From Castanea sativa (taxonomy: Eukaryota > Streptophyta > Magnoliopsida > Fagales > Fagaceae): a stretch of 64,000 bases of DNA. Made by a program: the position numbers and the translations under genes. The stretch lies in assembly GCF_040712315.1 (NCBI RefSeq), contig NC_134013.1:11443001-11507000 (forward strand), given 5' to 3'. The notes under the pieces were generated by a model. That model was not told the DNA's origin and did not search any database. It was given only the letters and a program-made list of their open reading frames with translations. Shown here one piece after another: positions 45,900-56,304 of this stretch. The first letter of the stretch is position 1, and each line of letters starts with the position of its first letter.

Positions 45900-46905
45900 G
45901 CTCTCTTTTTTTTTTAGCTCATTACAGAACCAAAATTTATATCACAAATCTCATGAGACATATACACATTTGTTGCAAAATACACTTCCACCAAAAAATC
46001 GTGTTTACGTTGAGCTCTAAGATTTTTTTTTTAATTTTTTTTATAAATCATTTATACTTGTCTATTGATTCTATTATATATACTATACTTGTTTATTAAT
46101 TAATTTAATTTCGAACAAATTCAACTTGTGTCTAAGGGTTTGTTTGGATACCGCTTATTTTGTTGAAAACTAAAACTACTAGCAAAATAATTTTTAAATG
46201 TGTAAATAGTACCGCGGGACCCATTTTTAATGAAAATTTTATTGAAAAAAAAAAATTTGTGGGTCTCTTGAATAATGCACAAGACCCACTAAAAAGCTGA
46301 AATGTGCTTCTAAAAAAAAAAAAATCAAAATGCAAAACACTGAGATTATCATCAGTATCTAAATGGACACTAATTCTCTAAATTTTTCATTCCATATATA
46401 TATATATACCATTTTTTTTATTAAAAAAAAGGGTGATTCTTTCTTTCAAGTACCGGGGGAAGTAGGTAGGCGACAAGTTACAACCCCAATATTGTCCACA
46501 CGTGCAGCTAATGAAACAAAATAGCTTCTCTCTTTGAGAGGTCGTGACTGTGAGAGCTTTTCTGCTTCCTTCGTAGAAAGCAATGGTGATGTGTTCGTGT
46601 AGAATAAACCTCACTCATATATAGCCACTAATTATTATATAAACAGCTGTACAAAGTCGCACCACAGCTGTATTCATCTTCATTCATGGAGGCCATTACC
46701 AAATTGCCAACATGTTTAAATTAAATTAAGTTTGGTCCCCGTTTATGCCATGTCACAATATAAATAAATTAAAAAAAACGAAAGAAGGACATCAATTATA
46801 GATGTTTCATAATGATGCCATGTATTACTATTAATTATTGAGAGTTATCACTTTAGTGGAAAAGGACATTGTACTAAGGCCTTAAAAAAAACCTTATATA
46901 TATTA
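45900..46905. other. Unit C spacer upstream of GASA copy C with conserved CAGCTG block
   Basis: No gene. Shared blocks: ATTACAGAACCAAAATTTAT near 45920, ACACGTGCAGCTAATGAAAC near 46498, CTTCCTTCGTAGAAAGCAAT near 46566, the ACAGCTGTACAAAGTCGCAC block near 46646 and GGACATCAATTATAGATG near 46788. Interrupted by the MITE at 46136-46370. Confidence 0.6.
46136..46370. mobile_element. MITE, PIF/Harbinger-like (235 bp)
   Basis: Target repeat TAA at 46133-46135 and 46371-46373. Begins GGGTTTGTTTGGATACCGC. Unit D lacks it (GTGTCTAATTCTTATC near 54918). Related to the unit B element at 22888-23192. Confidence 0.7.
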
Positions 46906-47231
46906 AAGACGGATTCAATTTTCCTTTATAAAATATCCATTAAATGATTTTTATAGTAGTTTCTTTTATAGGATTTTTTTATAATAGTTAATAACGTAAC
47001 AACATAACTCTGCCCCTTTTTTATTAAAATAATATAAATAAATAAATAAAAACCTTAGCAAAATAACATAACCATCCTTGTGGCTCAAAGGCATAATCTC
47101 ATTTCTTTTATTAGGAGAGTTAGTGTTAATTTTTGTTTTGTTTTGTTTTGAGGGGAGTGTTAATTTAAATCATCTTAGATTCTTCTATTGTTGTACTTAT
47201 TGAATTATGAAACAAATAAATGATATTTATC

Positions 47232-47998
47232 TGTGTGGGATAAAAATGTTTGAACAAACGTTTGGGCTTTAGGCCTGATTAGTTGATACAAATCTGTTTG
47301 GTCAGGGTCCATAGGCCCACAGGTCAGTCCGCACTATAGTGGTCCGAGGAGTTGTCCAAGGAGGACTATATCCTCGGACAGGCCCAGCAATGGCCCTGAG
47401 ACTTATTAAACGGGTTAGAGGCAGAATTCTGGAAGAACTGGTGGGTAAAAGTGTGATCCAAGCACCCTTTAGAAGCAGGAACGTGTGAGAAATATCTGAG
47501 GAAAAAGTTGCTACCACCACATTAAAGGCCCTGCATCTACCTCCCTGGTCGCATTAATGGAGAAATGACCTTTGAACAGTATAATTCAGCCTTCCTACCA
47601 TTATTTGAAGACTTCAAGAAGGTGGTGGACGGGAAAATATCTAAAAAGAAGATTTGTGTGACACGTGGAGGAAATAGGGAAGAAGAAGAAGTATATAAGA
47701 AAGCGAGAGAGGAAAGAAGAGAGAGATCTGCTTATTGGTTTAAAAAAAACTAAACCTTGTAATCTTTGGCATAGAAAGAGAAATACTATACAAATTGTCC
47801 TCGGCTTACATCCGAGGAGGTTTCTTTATCATATTTATTTATCACTTGCATAGACTGTTGCACTTTAGCTTGTTAATCAACTTCCAACATTCCAAACCTA
47901 GGTTTCAAACCCATACTCTACAAATTTCATTGTATAAGGCTCATTGGGCCTGAGCCCATCACTTATTTTTGGGTTTGGGTACAAATTGTGCACTTACA
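47232..47998 (+). mobile_element. Solo LTR (767 bp)
   Basis: TGTGTGGGAT...GTGCACTTACA with an exact target duplication, TTATC, at 47227-47231 and 47999-48003. Unit E holds the empty site (GATATTTATCATTAAAAATA near 57731-57750). It contains CCGAGGA/TCCTCGG words also seen in the solo LTR at 58013-58851, so they are distant relatives. The open frames inside are short and not meaningful. Confidence 0.92.
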
Positions 47999-48233
47999 TT
48001 ATCATTAAACATACATCATAGATGTAAATCTAACTATTTAATACTTTATTTTTATGAAAAAATATTTTTTTTGGAAAATAATTCGTTAAAAAAACCATTT
48101 TTACAAAAAGAAAAAATCATTTTCCATGGAAATCTGTCACATTTCTTCTAATTCCAAATATTTATATTTATACATATCACTTATTTTAAAAAGCAATAAG
48201 GAAAGCAAATGCACAAAACTTTAATACTTTTTA

Positions 48234-48235
<2 letters not shown>

Positions 48236-48281
<46 letters not shown>
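48236..48281. repeat. (ATT)n microsatellite at the start of unit D
   Basis: About 15 ATT units, resuming after the solo LTR at 49067-49081. The matching place in units A, B and C (about 410, 22435 and 29662) has only a few ATT units. Confidence 0.85.
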
Positions 48282-48282
<1 letters not shown>

Positions 48283-49066
48283 GTGGGGAGTGAAGCTTGA
48301 ATGAGGAAATTGTAAGGCAAGCCCGACCCGGGGGGAAGATGGTCTCGGCTCCTTACCAGCCTCAACCCAGTGTAACATTAAGAGTTCCAATGTGGGAGCC
48401 TAAGGAAGCAGCTTGCCCGAGGAGCCCAAGGAGCAGATGCTCCTTGAAGGGCAGCAGAGAAACCATTTGGGCAAGGAGGTTGTGACCGAGGAAAGAAGTG
48501 AAGACGTGCAAGCAAAGAAGAGGGAAAGTTTTTAGATAAAGAGCTCATCACCTCTGCATTCAATGCACTGCACCAACTTAGCTAGCCACATTAATGGCAG
48601 AATGACTCCTGAATAGTGTCTTCACAGCTAGCAGCACATTCCATCACCTCTAGCAAGGCTCTAAGGGGACAAGCATCCTAGTGACAAATAGGGACTGTCT
48701 AAATGGAGGGCTAAGATGCATTCTAGGTAGATATATATGAGAAATATACCCCTCTAGGAAGAGGGGGAGAAAAAAGTGAGAAATAAGATCAAGTGTTATC
48801 AAGAACTTCCAAAAAAAGAAAATAATTTTAATTCAAACTATTAATGCTATCCTCAGACCATCTCGAGGAAGTGGTTAAACCATATTTTCCTTGTCTTTTT
48901 CTTCCTTTTTGCATTAAAAAGTCGTTCTTTGATCACACATCATTTACTTAATCATCTGTCACATTCAATTAAGTCAGAAAAGGTTGATCTTGATAATCTA
49001 CCTCTATAAATTAATTGTATGGAGCCTTGATTCAACCCCAGTTGTTGGGTTGTTAGTTTGTAGTCA
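48282..49066 (+). mobile_element. Solo LTR (785 bp) inside an (ATT)n tract
   Basis: TGTGGGGAGT...TTTGTAGTCA, inserted in the microsatellite; the flanking repeat cannot be told apart from ATT units. The following TCCTATGGACGATGGCCCAT block rejoins the unit backbone. Contains a minisatellite-free G-rich 5' part and AAGAGGGGGAGAAAAAAG near 48757. Confidence 0.78.
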
Positions 49067-49200
49067 TTATTATTATTATTATAAATCCTATGGACGATGG
49101 CCCATCCTGCCGACTACTAAACGATTAGGTTTTAAAATTATTTACTTCTATTAGAGGGAAATTAGATGGTCTTATAGGAATCAAACCAATCAAGCAGTAG

Positions 49201-49782
49201 CAGGGGCGGAGCTAGGGGGGTCGAGGAGGGGCAATTGCCCCCTCGACCCCACCCCAAGCCTCACATCAAACTCAGTTATGCATTTGTTGCCACACATCAG
49301 TTATTATCTTTACTGTGTTGATTTGTTGCCACACTTCAGTTGTTATCTCCATTATTCTTTGTATTGTACACCTATATGTATTTTTTTAAATAATATTTCT
49401 AATGTTATGAAGTCAAAATTGCTTCTTTCCTTTATGATATACCAATCATAAGCAAGCTATAAGTAAAAGTAGCAAAATAAATAAGAGATTCTAAAAAGTG
49501 GGATCACCATTTTTTGTTCCCTAATATAGATTTAGCATGAAAACTTCACATTGCCAATAGGAGGTAATCACCTTTTTTCATTCATGTTTATGTGTTTTAC
49601 TTGTTTAAAATATATACTCAAACTTATAATTTAGAATACCTTAAGGATAACAATGACTATTAAATTTCAACTCTTACATTAGGAAAAGGAAAAAAAAAAA
49701 AAGACGAGAACAAAATATAATTTACATGTACATTTCTATTTAATTTTATCCCTTCTAAACTAAAATTTTAGTTCCCCTACTG
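49201..49782. mobile_element. hAT-like element (582 bp)
   Basis: Starts CAGGGGCGGAGCTAGG and ends GTTCCCCTACTG. Target repeat AGCAGTAG (49193-49200) versus AGCAATAG (49783-49790), one mismatch. It splits the first copy of a 100-bp tandem duplication. No transposase seen. Confidence 0.78.
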
Positions 49783-49982
49783 AGCAATAGGTTGGATGTT
49801 TTGTTTTGATTCATGGAGGACGTTCCACCAGAAAAATTAAAATAGTTAATGAACTTTGGACCCACATTTAGAATACCAATCAAGCAGTAGGGTGGATGTT
49901 TTGTTTTGATTCATGGAGGACGTTCCACCAGAAAAATTAAAATAGTTAATGAACTTTGGACCCACATTTAGAATGTGATATA
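49783..49982 (+). repeat. 100-bp tandem duplication in unit D
   Basis: GGTGGATGTTTTGTTTTGAT, TCATGGAGGACGTTCCACCA and GAACTTTGGACCCACATTTA occur twice, exactly 100 bp apart (AGCA(A/G)TAG at 49783 and 49883). Unit C has a single copy near 29790-29885. Confidence 0.85.
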
Positions 49983-52570
49983 TTGAATTAGCTAGGATTT
50001 CTTTTATTATAATTATTGAAAGAGTTTTACCCTGTTGTTATGATGATAATTCTTTATTACTAGATGGAGACATCAATTAATTAATTTATTATTATTATTA
50101 TTATTTAGAAAACCAGATCATGCCAGGCAGATATCACGAATCATTATCCAAAGTGAGTCATTGGACTGCCCATCTTAATCATTATCCAAAGTGAATCAAA
50201 CTTGGACTGCCCATTGTAGTAACCAATAAAGTAATATAATTACATAATATATGAAATAATAATAGAATTTTACTAAAGTATATATGTATGTCTTAAAGAC
50301 ATACGTTAATAAACTATTTTTTAAAAAAAAATTTATAAATTATTTTAAAATTTTTTATAAAAAAATGAAAAAGTAAATAAATTATTTAACAGTTTTTTTA
50401 ATTTTTTATAAAATTTTCCTAAATTTGATGGCATAAACCAACCAGATTCATAATAATAAACAAGTCAACTAAGTAAACAGTGTAGAGCCAATCTCAAACA
50501 AGTACTCACTAGAAGACAAGCATCTTCATCATACTCAATTATGCGAGTAGAAGAATAGTTTGCCCAAATTCAATATTTATAAGTATTGTTTATTTATAAA
50601 TAACGAAAGAATTCAAAATTGGTAAGGATTGGTGTAAAATATATATTTTACATCATCTAATAAGATATTATCAAATCAATTTTTTACTTAAAACTCAATA
50701 CATCCTACTACACATAATAACATCTAAATAAACTCACGATTAATTAAATTGATTTTTCAAATAGATATTAGAATTAATTGAGTGCAGTTATACATATTTT
50801 ATAATATGTAATATGATGATGTGGTATGTTAAGATTAAAGAGGTAAAACTTGGGTTTTACAGCCTTTATAGAATTTAAACTCATAAAAAAATATTCAATA
50901 ATTATATTTTTTACCTTAAATCAATTAAAGATGAATAGTACCAATCATATAATCTAGATTTAACACTAAAAGGAAGACTTTATCTCAAATTTCAACAACT
51001 TAATTTCATGTTTAATTATCTTGGCAGAGTGGGGGGAGGATGTGGGCTTTAAACCAGAGATATTATTAGACACCAGAATACTATTTTCAATAGATTATCA
51101 CTTAAACCCTAATTTCTTGTTTTAAACTTTAATCAATATATATAGATCAGCCAAAGGTGCACTTATAGAATTGCGTCCAATTTACATTAATGGAAAAATT
51201 ACCACTTTGTTTGTTTGCATTGCAGCTAGCAAGTGTGAGATTAACAAAAATTAATTAAAATACTACTTGGGTATTACATTTTTCAACGTTTTAAGAATTG
51301 ATATGGCTGCATAATATAATAGCATGTATAAGAAATTATTCATTTTTATAGTAGAAGTCCTTCCTCCTCTCATAAGGGGCATGGGCCTTAATTATCTTGG
51401 GTTGCACATCGAAGCTCACAATCCCTTGTGAGTGGAGGAAGGACTCTTCCTATATATGTATAGGAGTGAATAAATTTACGAATGATAATATAGGAGAATC
51501 ATTCTTACATCAGCTCTCGGCAGAACAAATTGAGCTGAGATGTTATGGGCTTGTATTCTGCCAGCCTAATTGGTGGAGAATTATTTACCCACCGTCAATA
51601 TATGGAATATACCTAGTGATTTTTTAAAATATTTTAAAATAGAATTAATTAGAGTTAAAGTTAGCTAAGAGGCTAAAAGCATTATATTTGTTGTTTTTAA
51701 TGATGTGTGTAAATTTGTGTAAAACAGTATGTGTATAATAAAAACTACTATTTTCCAAATAACATGGTAAAATTGGCATTAAAATATAGCTAAAATGCAT
51801 ATTGTACCATTTAAGTTTAGTTAAAATTCATTTTAGCCTTCTAACTTTATTTTTGTTCAATTGAGTCATCCAAATTTTAAATTTATTCAATTCAAACTTT
51901 CTAATGCCCCTACAAATATCTATTGGTTTCGTGCTTTAGGAGGATCGGAAGGCCCATTTGGCATTTGACCCTTCATTATTTTTTCTAAATATGTTCTATT
52001 TTTAAAGAAAGAGAAAACACAATATCAATACAAAAAGCAGCAGAGCTGCAAACAAATAGTGAAAATCCAAAGCTCAGCAACAAGCTAGCTTAGCTAGCTA
52101 GGACCACCACCTAAACGATCTCTCAAAAACAGAAAAAAGGAATTCGCTTCCTTTAGCCATGCAAAACTCTATTTTGAACTGTATTTTTCATAAGACAGTC
52201 CAGTGTACAATACGGAAGATATATGTTCAATTTTGAATATATATTCGTATCTTAGTGTGTCCAATATATAATTTTAACCATTTTTTACCTTCTTACACAA
52301 GGATAGTCTAATCTAATATTTTGGCTGGCTCACAATTTAACCAATATGACAATATCGCAGCCTCGATCAGCTCTAAATCTTCCAGCATGAATTCATATAT
52401 TTTTGTTATCGATTTTATCATGGACCGATTATTTATTCATTCGTTGAGGCTTCTTGAACTATTTCCCAAACACCAAACCAAAGTTACCAAATGAGAGAGA
52501 GAGTTGAAAATTCAGTATTCATTTAACGTAAAAGGATAACAAAAAATACTGTCATTTTATTAATAACAAA
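49983..52570. other. Unit D spacer between the duplicated block and the solo LTR
   Basis: No gene seen. It carries unit blocks TTCAATATTTATAAGTATTG near 50568, GGTGCACTTATAGAATTGCG near 51155, TTGAGCTGAGATGTTATGGG near 51529 and AGCAGCAGAGCTGCAAAC near 52037. Long AT-rich parts (50230-50460) have no visible structure. Confidence 0.6.
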
Positions 52571-52577
52571 TAACAAC

Positions 52578-53258
52578 TGTACGAGTCGCTATTCGTTCGC
52601 GGGCCCAATACTCACTAAAACCCATCACAACAATGCCACGTACACAAAGCCCACGACTCGCTGGGATTCGAGTTCTGAAACTATCATGTTTGAGATCACA
52701 TGTGTAACCGGGCCTACGATTACCGTTCGGATGATTCTCGGCACCCAATTCAAAATTAGGAAAACACCGATGACACACTGTAAACATAAAACCCTGTTTG
52801 TTCGGGGAATGTGACCGCTTGAAAGGTCGGGTCCCCGTGAGTCCAGTTTAAGCTTTGGGAATATCCCTGCCGAGCAGTACAGCCAACAGTGGAACCAGTT
52901 CCAATGCCACTCTCACTTCCTCCCACTTCCAACTAAACTCCCACTTAAGAGTAATAGTATTAGACTCCCTCCTTCCACCCACCAGGGGAGTAATCATAAT
53001 CATTCCACTAAGTTTGGCTATAAATAGGCAAGGAAGATTCAGTTGAAAAGGTTGGCAATGGTGGAGAGAGGAGACTAGAGAGAGGGAAATCGATCATAGT
53101 GGAAAAAGAGGGAGAGCGATTAGGATAACAGGAGAAACTGGGGGGCTGGGTTTGCTGAGCATAGCATCACCCATTGTAAGAAATCCAAAAGCCCACTGTA
53201 CAAATAGATTGTGAGCCCAAATACATCTCAGACCCAATAACCGCATTTGGGGCGCACA
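52578..53258 (+). mobile_element. Solo LTR (681 bp) downstream of GASA copy D
   Basis: TGTACGAGTC...GGGGCGCACA with an exact target duplication, ACAAC, at 52573-52577 and 53259-53263. Unit C has the empty site (ATAACAACTATGATTGTTAT near 43686). A TATA-like GGCTATAAATAGGC at 53016-53029 could drive transcription on the plus strand, opposite to the GASA gene, whose stop codon lies about 210 bp beyond the right end. Confidence 0.92.
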
Positions 53259-53471
53259 ACAACTATGATTGTTATTCAACTCAATTACAAGTTACAACAA
53301 CTCTTTTTTCATAAAAGAGAAAATAATAAAAATCATTCTTTAAAAGAATTTCTTTTAATAGCTTTTATACAATGTGATATGCATCTATTTAGTACGCAAA
53401 TTTATTTTTAAAGACACTTCTCATCCATTCTTCTCTTATAAGACTAACGCAACAAAGTCTGAGATGTATTT

Positions 53472-53991
53472 TCAAGGGCACTTGAGTTGGCCACCACGGG
53501 TGGTCATGGTAGCGTAGCAGGGGCATACATCGTGGTTGCCGGAAGTGCCCGGGGGAACACAGCTGCATCGAGCACAGCAAGTCCCACATGCCCTCTTGCA
53601 CAGGTTTGGCCTAGACGATGACTGACACCTTGCACTGCATGCTGCTCCACAATCTGAAAAGTATAACATATAATTCAATCCCTTAATTAGCCAACTATGA
53701 TTATTCGATCAAACAGTATCATATATGTAACATATATAGTGATGGAAGAAGATAAAACTCACCTATTTTTTTACTGGGAGAACCCTTTGTTGCGTCTGCG
53801 TTCACCTGCATAACAACACATTATCGTGTTAGAGAGAAAGTGCTAGCTAGGCTTCATGCATGTTTATTTTTGAAAATAATAGGAAGAGGAAAGATTGCTA
53901 AAATTAAGTTTACCATCTGATCAGCTTCAACAAGATGGATGACGAGAATAGAAATGAGAATGGAAGAAATTAAAGCCTTTGAGATGGCCAT
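53472..53991 (-). CDS. GASA: GASA/snakin cysteine-rich secreted peptide, copy D (3 exons)
   Basis: Exons, minus strand: 53914-53991, 53763-53805, 53472-53653 (78, 43 and 182 nt; 100 aa). Signal peptide and linker are as in copy C (MAISKALISSILISILV..., VNADATKGSPSKKI). The 12-cysteine domain starts DCGAACSARCQSSSRPN and has NHDVCPCY where the other copies have NRDVCPCY, a CGC-to-CAC change. All splice sites and the frame are intact. A solo LTR sits about 210 bp downstream of the stop. Near-identity with copy C, including introns and promoter, points to a recent duplication or gene conversion. Confidence 0.93.
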
Positions 53992-54094
53992 GGCTGATGA
54001 CTTGAAGCTAGAGCTACTTTCGTTGCAAAGCTAGTTGAAAATGAAATATTGAAAACCTGATGATTTAGTGAGTAGAAGTGAGCTAAGGATGCTC

Positions 54095-54104
54095 CTATAT
54101 ATAG
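54095..54104 (-). promoter_or_regulatory. TATA box of GASA copy D, with upstream CATGCA motif
   Basis: Minus-strand CTATATATAG, 104 bp before the ATG; CATGCA at 54163-54168, 59 bp further upstream. Confidence 0.55.
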
Positions 54105-54169
54105 CAAGCGTATACGTGAACTAGGCAGCAAGAATTAATAAATAAACAAAAAAAGGTAGGTGCATGCAA

Positions 54170-55100
54170 GCTAGGACGGGGCATGCATTCTCAATTATGA
54201 CATATAGTTCGAACGCGGAAGAGAAATAAAGAAAAAGCATAGTGACTAGGGAGGGAATATCTGGTAACGAAAAGCAATTGGAATCATCTAGAGTAGGCAC
54301 TTTGGTTGTGTTACTTCTTGGATGGTTTTCACGCACACGTTTTGAGATAACACTTCTACGCGGAACTGTTTTACAAATCCAGAAAATGTAGAAATCTTGA
54401 AGATAAAACAATGTTTAATTAGAAAGGCAGAGTCGGAGTAATTAATGTGACTCTATCCCATTAAGGAAAGCTATTCTATCACAGAAAAAGTTTTTCCCTC
54501 CGACCGTTCAAAAAACAATAAGGGCTCAACTGGTCACGTTTAAACAATACTCCATAATGTAACTTCGACTGCTCAATTAATTAATAACGTCAACGAATTC
54601 AGTACTTCTCTAGAAAAGAATTCAAAAAAAAGATCGGGAAAGTTCAGATTTAAAGCATAATGTGTGTATTTAATGTTCCAAATAAATGAATAAGATTTTT
54701 AAAAAATAGCATGTACATGCAGACATGCTCTTCTGTTTTTTTCGAACCAATTACAGAACCAAAATTTATATCTCACAAAGCTCAAGAGACATATACAAAT
54801 TTGTTGCAAAATACACTTCGACCTAAAAATCGTGTTTACATTGGGCTCTAATATTTATTTTTTATTAATCATTTATACTTGTCTATTAATTAATTTAATT
54901 TCGAACAAATTCAACGTGTGTCTAATTCTTATCTTTTCTTTATTTTTTAGTTCCATATATATATATATATACCATTTTTTTAATAAAAAAAAGGGTGATT
55001 CTTTATTTCAAGTACCGAGGGATGTAGGTAGGCGACAAGTTGCAACCCCCAATATTGTCACACGTGCAGCTAATGAAACAAATAGCTTCTCTTTTTGAGA
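54170..55100. other. Unit D region upstream of GASA copy D
   Basis: No gene. Almost the same as 44590-45090 of unit C up to about 54690, then joins the block matching 45890-46510, without unit C's two insertions. Confidence 0.65.
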
Positions 55101-55595
55101 GGTCGTGACTTGTGAGGGTTTTTCTACTTCCTTCGTAGGAAGCGATGCTCACTCATATATAGCCACTTAATAAACAGCTGTACAAAGTCGCACCACAGCT
55201 GTATTCATAATCATTCATGAAAGCCAACACCAAATTGCCAACATGTTTAAATTAAATTTAGTTTGGTCTCCTATTATGCCATGTCACAATTTTTCTGTAA
55301 CATTTTTATAATATTTTCACAACAACTTATAAATAATTAGTTGTGAGAAGTCGTGAATTGTGAGAGTTTTTCTACTTACTTCGTAGGAAGCGATGCTCAC
55401 TCATATATAGCCACTTAATAAACAGCTGTACAAAGTCGCACCACAGCTGTATTCATAATCATTCATGAAAGCCAACACCAAATTGCCAACATGTTAAAAT
55501 TAAATTTAGTTTGGTCCCCTTTTATGCCATGTTACAATATTTTTATAACATTTTTATAATATTTTCACAACAAATTATAAGTAATTAGTTATTAT
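55100..55595 (+). repeat. 248-bp tandem duplication containing the CAGCTG block
   Basis: CTTCGTAGGAAGCGATGCTC, ACAGCTGTACAAAGTCGCAC and AAAGCCAACACCAAATTGCC occur twice, 248 bp apart (for example 55123 and 55371). Other units carry this block once. Confidence 0.85.
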
Positions 55596-55891
55596 TGGTT
55601 TAAATTTGAACCTAACACTAAGATTATTTTTTTGCTCTAATAATAACAACCAGTAATAACCTGCCATTTAAGATTTATTATAAAAATATTGTAGACATAT
55701 CATTTTTCTAAAAAAAAAATTAAAATTAAAAAAAGAAAGGACATCAATTATAGATGTTTGATAACGATGCCATGTATTACTATTAATTATTAAGAATTAT
55801 TGCTTTAGTGGAAAATGGCACTGTACTAAACCCTAAAAAATAAAAAGCTATTATATATATATAAAAGATGGATTCAATTTTCCTAAATAAT

Positions 55892-56301
55892 AGTTTTTTT
55901 TTTTTTTATAGCAAAAACAATAGTAGACTTTATTTATAAAATCACATTGTACAATGAGGAAGAGAAAAGATGAGCATTCTTCTAACCAAATAATGACCTC
56001 TTTCTCTTTTGTAACGCTAGTCAAGGTTGGTGTAGAACAATTACATCGTAAAAGTACGTTAAAAGAAATAAAAGCCAGACTATCCGTAAGCAAAGTAATG
56101 TCTTTAAGGATCCAGGCAACCTCAAGGGTACAAAATTCTATCCGACTTCCAAAGGTCTACCAACTCAGCGAAATTTCCTTCTACTGTCACCAAGTAAGAG
56201 CGAAGGAAGAGAAAACAATGTATTTAAATGGCGCAGTAAATCCTAAGATTCACCTTCCTTTAAGTTTCATGATGTCCATAGAAACCAATAAAGTAGCAGC
56301 A
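55892..56301 (-). pseudogene. Retroelement 3' end with RNase H-like tail and poly-A, decayed
   Basis: Inserted between unit blocks and absent from unit D. On the minus strand it ends in ATAAATAAAG...TTTTTGCTATAAAAAAAAA, that is, a poly-A tail (T-run at 55892-55906). The last frame contains DSLAFISFNVLLRCN and VIIWLEECSSFLFLIVQCD, which resemble the C-terminal part of plant non-LTR (LINE) RNase H regions. A processed retrocopy of another gene is possible. No target repeat identified. Confidence 0.4.
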
Positions 56302-56304
56302 TAA

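Larger units (their letters stand above)
29326..46905. repeat. Tandem segmental duplication, unit C
   Basis: Third copy, carrying the 43887-44409 GASA gene. The backbone is recognisable at 29330-30195, 33611-34200, 36570-38204 and 43400-46900. It has been lengthened by a Copia element, a Tat-like Gypsy remnant, five hAT-like elements, a SINE and other insertions. An (ATT)n run lies at 29911-29945. Confidence 0.7.
46906..55866. repeat. Tandem segmental duplication, unit D
   Basis: Fourth copy, carrying the 53472-53991 GASA gene. Closest to unit C: the stretch 52325-54700 is nearly the same as 43400-45090 apart from the solo LTR. Carries three solo LTRs and one hAT-like element of its own. The 51480-52310 part matches 36660-38204 of unit C. 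Confidence 0.72.
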
